From Brevibacterium ihuae (GTDB lineage: Bacteria; Actinomycetota; Actinomycetes; Actinomycetales; Brevibacteriaceae): a stretch of DNA of 64,000 bases. The position numbers and the translations under genes were made by a program. Positions 59,824-64,000 of this stretch are shown piece after piece. Numbering within the stretch: the stretch's first letter is position 1; each line of letters opens with the position of its first letter. The DNA lies in the NCBI RefSeq assembly GCF_900184225.1, contig NZ_FXWZ01000003.1, forward strand, positions 372,001 through 436,000, written 5' to 3'. Below the pieces are notes generated by a model, which made no database searches, had not been told where the DNA came from, and was given only the letters and a program-made list of their open reading frames with translations.

Positions 59824-60936
59824 GTGCGCACCCATTCCAACCCGCACATCCTCGATCCGCAGTCGGACGAGGACCGCGCGAGCCGCGATCTGCTGCTCTC
59901 GACCCTCGCCGCCGCAGCCCCGGGCACCGAGCTCCGCGACGGCCTCGAGCGCATCCTCCGCGGACGCACCGGCGCACTCATCGTGCTGGGGAGCTCCCGG
60001 GTGGTCGAGTCGATCTCCACCGGCGGCTTCCCCATCGACATCGAGTTCTCCGCCACCCGGCTGCGCGAGCTCGCGAAGATGGACGGTGCGATCGTCCTCG
60101 ATCGCAATGCCTCCCGCATCCACTCCGCCGGAGTGCAGCTGCTCCCCGACCCCTCGATCGAGACGACCGAGTCCGGCACCCGCCACCGCACCGCCGAGCG
60201 CGTGGCCAAGCAGACCGGATTCCCCGTGATCTCGGTGAGCCAGTCGATGCAGATCGTCCAGATCTACGTCCACAACAGCCGCCACGTCCTCCAGGTCTCC
60301 GACCGGATCCTGTCCCACGCGAACCAGGCGCTCGACACCCTCGAACGGTACAAGTCGCGCCTCGACGAGGTCACCGCGACCCTGACCTACCTCGAGGTCG
60401 TCGACCGGGCCACCCTCGCCGACGTCCTCGTCGTCCTCCAGCGGCAGGAGATGGTGCGCCGGATCTCCGCGGAGATCTCCACCTACATCCTCGAGCTCGG
60501 CGAGGACGGGCGCCTCGTCACCCTCCAGCACGAAGAGCTCATGGGGTCGTTCGGCAACGTGCAGTTCAACCTGCTCCGCGACTACATCGACGCGATCCCC
60601 GAGCACGCGGAGATCGCCCGGGTCATGGACAACCTCACCCGACTGTCGGGCAGCGAGCTCGTCGACATCGATGTCGTCGCCCGCTCGATCGGCGCCTCGG
60701 CGGCGAGCGAGTCGCTCGATCGTCACGTGTACCCGCTCGGCTACCGCGTGCTGTCCTCGATCCGACGGGTCCCCTCACTCGTCGTCGACCGGCTCGCCGA
60801 GCACTTCGGTCGCTTCACCGAGCTCCTCGCCGCCGACGTCACCGAGCTCAAGTCCGTCGAGGGCGTGGGCGAGCACCGGGCGCGGATCGTCCGCGAAGGG
60901 CTCAACCGGATCGTCGAGGAGGCCACCGAGGGCTGA
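59824..60936 (+). CDS. disA: DNA integrity scanning diadenylate cyclase DisA
   Basis: Makes cyclic di-AMP from two ATP while scanning DNA, and is inhibited by branched structures. 370 residues. The DAC domain has Asp87-Gly-Ala and Arg120-His-Arg, the two catalytic signatures; a central helical spine follows; the C-terminal HhH domain contains SVEGVGEHRARIVREGL. The GTG start has GAAAGG 7 nt upstream. Downstream of radA, its known regulator in B. subtilis. Only DisA-type cyclase genes are in this window. Confidence 0.96.
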   Translation: MRTHSNPHILDPQSDEDRASRDLLLSTLAAAAPGTELRDGLERILRGRTGALIVLGSSRVVESISTGGFPIDIEFSATRLRELAKMDGAIVLDRNASRIHSAGVQLLPDPSIETTESGTRHRTAERVAKQTGFPVISVSQSMQIVQIYVHNSRHVLQVSDRILSHANQALDTLERYKSRLDEVTATLTYLEVVDRATLADVLVVLQRQEMVRRISAEISTYILELGEDGRLVTLQHEELMGSFGNVQFNLLRDYIDAIPEHAEIARVMDNLTRLSGSELVDIDVVARSIGASAASESLDRHVYPLGYRVLSSIRRVPSLVVDRLAEHFGRFTELLAADVTELKSVEGVGEHRARIVREGLNRIVEEATEG

Positions 60937-60974
60937 GCGGCTGAGTCCGCGGTTCAGCCCGCGGTTCAGCCCTC
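60928..60974. terminator. Inverted repeat spanning both convergent stop codons (disA / membrane protein)
   Basis: GAGGGCTGA (60928-60936) includes the disA stop and pairs with TCAGCCCTC (60966-60974), which includes the stop of the opposing gene. The interval holds further GGCTGA/TCAGCC pairs, so a shared bidirectional terminator is likely. Confidence 0.6.
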
Positions 60975-61919
60975 GCCGTCGTCTGCGGCGGGTTCCTCCT
61001 CGGAGCTCTCCTCCTCGGTGGGTTCGGGCACGACGATCTCGAACGCCACCGGTTCGCTCTTCGCGTCGCCGAGCTCGGTGACGAGTTCGTACTTCCCGCC
61101 CTCGAACCCCTCGGCCATCCGGTTGCAGTCGGAGTCGACCCGCTCCATGTTCCAGGTCAGCGCCGAGCGCTTCTCGGAGCCGGCGGCGAAGACCACCTCG
61201 GCCTCGGCGGCGTCGCCGTCGGCCTCGGGATCGGCGCAGTAGTCCGAGCTCCACACCGTCTCGCCGTCGCGGCGGACGGAGAAGGTCTGCTCCGCGGTGC
61301 CGACGGAGATGATGCATGCGGCGTCGTGGGTGTTCGTGACGACGAGCTCGAGGGTCGCCGTGGAGCCCGGCTCATAGGACTCCGCATCCGTCTCCGCGGA
61401 CACCGCGATCGCCTCGGTGGGGCACTTCCCGCTCGCGTCGTCGCCGCTGGGCATCGGTGCGGTGGGCTCGGCGGTCTCGGTCGGCGCCGCGACCGGTTCC
61501 TCGGAGGGCTGGCGCAGCGCCTGCACGATGACGACGAGCGAGACGACGATGACCGCGAGGATGAGGGCGGCGAGGATCCCGACGGTGAGGCGCCGGCGGC
61601 GATAGGTCGCCGACATGTCGCGCCCGCCCGGGGGACGTCCGCCACCGGCTCCCCCGCCGCGGCCGCCCGATCGCTGGGGGCGCGCCCCTGCGGTGCCGGT
61701 CCGGCGGCTGGTCGCGCCGCTCTTCGCCGCGGCCGCGGGGGTCTTCCGCCCACTAGACTTCCCGGAGGCGGAGCCGGAGCTGCGCGACCCGGCCCCGCGA
61801 CCGGCGGACGAGGAGCGGCCGGCTCCACCGGAGCCTGCGGACCCCCCTGTGCGACGCGCGCCGGAGCGACCGGACGAGCGCGGGGGTTCGGAACCTGGGC
61901 CACAGGACGAAGGAGACAT
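60966..61919 (-). CDS. Single-pass membrane protein with extracytoplasmic beta-domain
   Basis: 317 residues. The first roughly 100 are Ser/Gly/Arg/Lys-rich and disordered, then YRRRRLTVGIL starts one membrane helix (about 111-133), and an extracytoplasmic domain of about 170 residues follows with four cysteines and a Bsu-PI/DUF4232-like look (STATLELVVTNTHDAACII). An acidic tail ends it. The ATG at 61919 (second of two) lies 7 nt after TACTCT; ATG 61616, just before the helix, is an alternative. A membrane protein also lies between disA and mutY in M. tuberculosis (Rv3587c). Function unknown. Confidence 0.65.
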   Translation of the reverse strand: MSPSSCGPGSEPPRSSGRSGARRTGGSAGSGGAGRSSSAGRGAGSRSSGSASGKSSGRKTPAAAAKSGATSRRTGTAGARPQRSGGRGGGAGGGRPPGGRDMSATYRRRRLTVGILAALILAVIVVSLVVIVQALRQPSEEPVAAPTETAEPTAPMPSGDDASGKCPTEAIAVSAETDAESYEPGSTATLELVVTNTHDAACIISVGTAEQTFSVRRDGETVWSSDYCADPEADGDAAEAEVVFAAGSEKRSALTWNMERVDSDCNRMAEGFEGGKYELVTELGDAKSEPVAFEIVVPEPTEEESSEEEPAADDGEG

Positions 61920-61926
61920 CATTCAG

Positions 61927-61932
61927 AGAGTA
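61927..61932 (-). promoter_or_regulatory. -10 box of the membrane-protein gene (leaderless)
   Basis: TACTCT on the minus strand, 7 nt before the ATG at 61919. Confidence 0.4.
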
Positions 61933-62007
61933 GATCGGCCGGAGCGAAAGCCGGGACAGACACTCCGCACCCCGGAGGATTCCCGGCTCCAGCGGGTCCG
62001 CACGACG

Positions 62008-62940
62008 GTGGTCGACTGGTTCGCCCGCCACGCCCGCGACCTGCCGTGGCGGGCGGCGGGGACCTCGGCCTGGGGCATTCTCGTGAGCGAGGTCATGTCG
62101 CAGCAGACCCCGATGGTGCGCGTCGCCCCGCGCTGGACGGAGTGGATGGACCGCTGGCCCACCCCGGCGGACCTCGCCGCCGCCTCCCCCGCCGAGGTGC
62201 TCCTCGCCTGGGACACCCTGGGCTACCCGCGCCGGGCCCTGCGGCTGCGCGAGACCGCCGTCGCGATCGCTGAGGAGCACGGGAACACCGTGCCCGTGGG
62301 CGAGGCTGCACTGCGCGCCCTCCCGGGGGTCGGCGACTACACCGCGGCGGCGGTGACCTCGTTCGCCCATCGCGCGCCGGCCACCGTCCTCGACGTCAAC
62401 ATCCGGCGGGTGCTCGGGCGCGTGTTCGCCGGTCGGTCGCACCCGACACCGGCACCCACCCGCAGGGAACGGGACTGGGCGGCGGCCCTCGTCCCGGGGA
62501 CCGGTCACGTCGAGTGGAACGCCGGCCTCATGGAGCTCGGTGCTCTCGTGTGCACCTCGCGGAATCCCGACTGCGCGGCATGCCCGCTGCGCGGGGACTG
62601 CGACTGGTATGACGCCGGGCGGCCGATCGACCCGGCGCGCCGGCCGAGCACCCAGACCTGGCACGGCACCGACCGGCAGCTCCGGGGTGCGATCATGGCC
62701 GCTCTGCGCGCGGACCCGGACACGGAGGTGCCTGTGGCGCTGCTCGTCACGGAGACCGCCGACCTCGATCCCGAGGCGCTCACCGCGCTGCCGGATCCGG
62801 TCGAGGCAGCGGTGCTGCGCGTACGGGCGCTCGGCTCGGCCGAACGGGTGGCGCGGCTCGTCGCGGCACTCGTCGCCGACGGCCTCGCCGAGCGAACGGC
62901 CGGGGACGCCGGTGAGGAGCGCCTGCGCCTGCCGCGGTGA
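62008..62940 (+). CDS. mutY: A/G-specific adenine DNA glycosylase
   Basis: Removes adenine mispaired with 8-oxoguanine. About 310 residues from the GTG at 62008. The HhH-GPD core has WGILVSEVMSQQT with catalytic Glu28, ALPGVGDYTAAAV and VLDVNIRR with the catalytic Asp, and a [4Fe-4S] site with C-x6-C-x2-C-x5-C spacing in CTSRNPDCAACPLRGDC. The C-terminal OxoG-recognition domain is absent or very short, as in other compact actinobacterial MutY. The frame is open upstream to 61615 with no good start near the domain, so the N terminus may be about 20 residues longer from a non-standard codon. Confidence 0.9.
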   Translation: MVDWFARHARDLPWRAAGTSAWGILVSEVMSQQTPMVRVAPRWTEWMDRWPTPADLAAASPAEVLLAWDTLGYPRRALRLRETAVAIAEEHGNTVPVGEAALRALPGVGDYTAAAVTSFAHRAPATVLDVNIRRVLGRVFAGRSHPTPAPTRRERDWAAALVPGTGHVEWNAGLMELGALVCTSRNPDCAACPLRGDCDWYDAGRPIDPARRPSTQTWHGTDRQLRGAIMAALRADPDTEVPVALLVTETADLDPEALTALPDPVEAAVLRVRALGSAERVARLVAALVADGLAERTAGDAGEERLRLPR

Positions 62941-63082
62941 GGCGGTGACGCGCCTGCGATGGTGCCTGGCCTTCCCGGGCGCAGCGGGCGGGAGCAGCAG
63001 TGCGCAGAGGCGTGACTCGCTTGCGTTGGTGGCCCGCCCGCAACGGCGCCTGGCCGGCGGTGGCGACCGCACCTCGGGTGCG

Positions 63083-63649
63083 TCAGAGGTGCTTAAGCAT
63101 CCGTGAGTTGCCGAGCGTGTTCGGCTTGACCCGCGCGAGGTCGAGGAACTCCGCGGTGCCCTCGTCGTGGGAGTGGAGGAGCTCGACGTACACCTCGGGT
63201 GACACCGGGGTGCCGGAGATCTCCTCGAAGCCGAGTGACTGGAAGAACCGGGTCTCGAAGGTCAGGCAGAACACCCGGGACACCCCGATGTCCCGCGCGT
63301 CGGCGAGGATCTGCTCCATGAGCGAGCGGCCGATCCCGCGGCCCCGGTAGTCCGGGTGGGTCGCCACGGTGCGCGCCTCGGCGAGGTCTTCCCACAGGAC
63401 ATGGAGGGCCGCGCACCCGACGACGACCTCGGGCCCGTCAGCGGGGCGGTCAACGACGAGCCGGAACTCCTGGAGGGACTCGAAGTAGTTGACCGGGTCC
63501 TTGGCGACGAGGATCCGCTCCTCGGCGAGGGGCTCGACGAGCGCCCGGATCGCTGCCACGTCCGGCGTCCGGGCCCGGCGGAGGAAGAGTCCGCTCGGCA
63601 GCTCGCGCGCTTCGGGCGCCGGAGGGGAGATCGGAGGTTGACCAGTCAT
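63083..63649 (-). CDS. argA: GNAT-type N-acetylglutamate synthase (ArgA, short actinobacterial form)
   Basis: 188 residues. Acetyl-CoA motif A in ARTVATHPDYRGRGIGRSLM (R-G-x-G-I-G), VVGCAALHVLWEDLAEAR, VFCLTFETRFFQSLGFEEI, and the near-invariant C-terminal AEFLDLARVKPNTLGNSRML shared with M. tuberculosis Rv2747, a stand-alone GNAT shown to act as N-acetylglutamate synthase. Catalyses the first step of arginine synthesis. ATG 63649 is used; GTG 63667 is possible. No other arg genes are in the window. Confidence 0.88.
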   Translation of the reverse strand: MTGQPPISPPAPEARELPSGLFLRRARTPDVAAIRALVEPLAEERILVAKDPVNYFESLQEFRLVVDRPADGPEVVVGCAALHVLWEDLAEARTVATHPDYRGRGIGRSLMEQILADARDIGVSRVFCLTFETRFFQSLGFEEISGTPVSPEVYVELLHSHDEGTAEFLDLARVKPNTLGNSRMLKHL

Positions 63650-63672
63650 CCGCCCATTCAACACCCGAGAGT

Positions 63673-63690
63673 GCAATTTCGGAAGGTTCC
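63673..63690. repeat. Half-copy of palindrome family A
   Basis: GCAATTTCGGAAGGTTCC matches one arm of the family A element at 42959 with one difference, but the complementary arm is missing. It lies 24 bp upstream of the argA start, so may be a decayed element. Confidence 0.55.
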
Positions 63691-63849
63691 TGTGAGCCGA
63701 TCCGCACGATTGTGCAAGGTCAGCGGGCCGGGACCGCGAACCCGACGTTTCAGCGAGCGGCGCGGAGCCCGCCTCGGACCAGGACGTCGCACGCCGGCTC
63801 GGTACCAAGGCTGCGTACCACTCGGGCATCACGTGCCATCACGGGTCCA

Positions 63850-63931
63850 GGCCCGAGGTGCCCCGAACTTCGCGTGCCGCCTCGGCCCCGGGCCCGAGGT
63901 GCCCCGGGCATCGCGTACCGCCTGGGCCCGA
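63850..63931. repeat. 41-bp direct repeat, two copies plus a degenerate third
   Basis: Units at 63850-63890 and 63891-63931 begin GGCCCGAGGTGCCCCG and share TCGCGTRCCGCCTSGGCCC; a weaker version precedes at about 63815-63849. Apart from this and the family A half-site, I see no gene between 63650 and the right edge of the window. Confidence 0.65.
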
Positions 63932-64000
63932 CAGCGCAGATCCCGCGGCGCGACGGATGCGCCCCACCGCACTCGGATCCGACCGGGCACGGCCGCGCCG

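Noticed and set aside
63650..63832. N-terminal extension of argA through the family A half-site
   Set aside because: The residues encoded are unlike the family and would be repeat-derived; homologues start near 63649.
1..64000. Mobile elements, integrases or prophage
   Set aside because: No transposase, integrase or phage structural motif found in any plausible frame; gene order is chromosomal and largely syntenic with other Actinobacteria.

Overview
The window is very GC-rich (about 70% by eye) and reads as a chromosomal segment of a high-GC actinobacterium, probably Micrococcales. Brevibacteriaceae is my best guess, but the sequence alone does not prove it. Supporting signs are complete menaquinone, heme and System II cytochrome c maturation gene sets, DisA, a Rex regulator, a bS22-type micro-protein, strong G/C third-position bias, many 4-bp start/stop overlaps (ATGA/GTGA), and many genes that look leaderless: a TANNNT -10 box lies only 6-7 nt before the start codon. 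I found no phage, transposase or CRISPR. From about 5.5 to 43 kb the gene content resembles, from memory, the M. tuberculosis Rv0496-Rv0562 region.

Layout. 0-5.4 kb: the start of a GDPD-like gene, a three-domain glutaminase, tRNA-Tyr, yajQ, a ferredoxin-NADP reductase and rarD. 5.5-20.9 kb: menaquinone biosynthesis (polyprenyl diphosphate synthase, MenJ-type reductase, MenG with a long acidic repeated tail, menF with an in-frame stop, menD, menC, menB, menE, menA), with an alpha/beta-hydrolase esterase, two small membrane proteins and an MFS permease interspersed. 21.3-34.1 kb: a minus-strand run of 12 genes, apparently one transcription unit: glutaredoxin - rex - hemA/hemC fusion - hemD - hemB - marR - hemL - histidine phosphatase - resA - ccdA - resB - ccsB. 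It links redox sensing, heme synthesis and cytochrome c assembly, which together with menaquinone serve the respiratory chain.

34.2-43 kb: bS22, AcuC-type deacetylase, an orphan TRAP solute-binding lipoprotein, a TrkH/TrkA potassium system, proC, a TIM-barrel isomerase-like protein and a Ppx/GppA phosphatase. 43-47.5 kb: the 2-methylcitrate cycle genes prpD-prpB-prpC, followed by an enoyl-CoA hydratase broken by a 14-bp tandem duplication, with a MarR-type palindrome upstream. 47.5-51.7 kb: a Nudix-like protein, then a TPP riboswitch controlling ykoEDC, an ECF-type thiamine-precursor importer. 51.8-58 kb: two methyltransferases, a hypothetical protein, and a LysR/FAD-oxidase/ALDH7 cassette that looks like pipecolate or lysine catabolism. 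58-64 kb: radA, disA, a membrane protein, mutY and an ArgA-type N-acetyltransferase.

The most notable items are the HemA-HemC single-chain fusion; two families of long intergenic palindromes whose stems differ between copies by compensatory changes (so the pairing is conserved); the 220-residue acidic tail with a 121-codon duplication on MenG; the in-frame stop in menF; and the frameshift in the enoyl-CoA hydratase. No searches could be run. Family assignments rest on recognisable motifs and remembered homologues.
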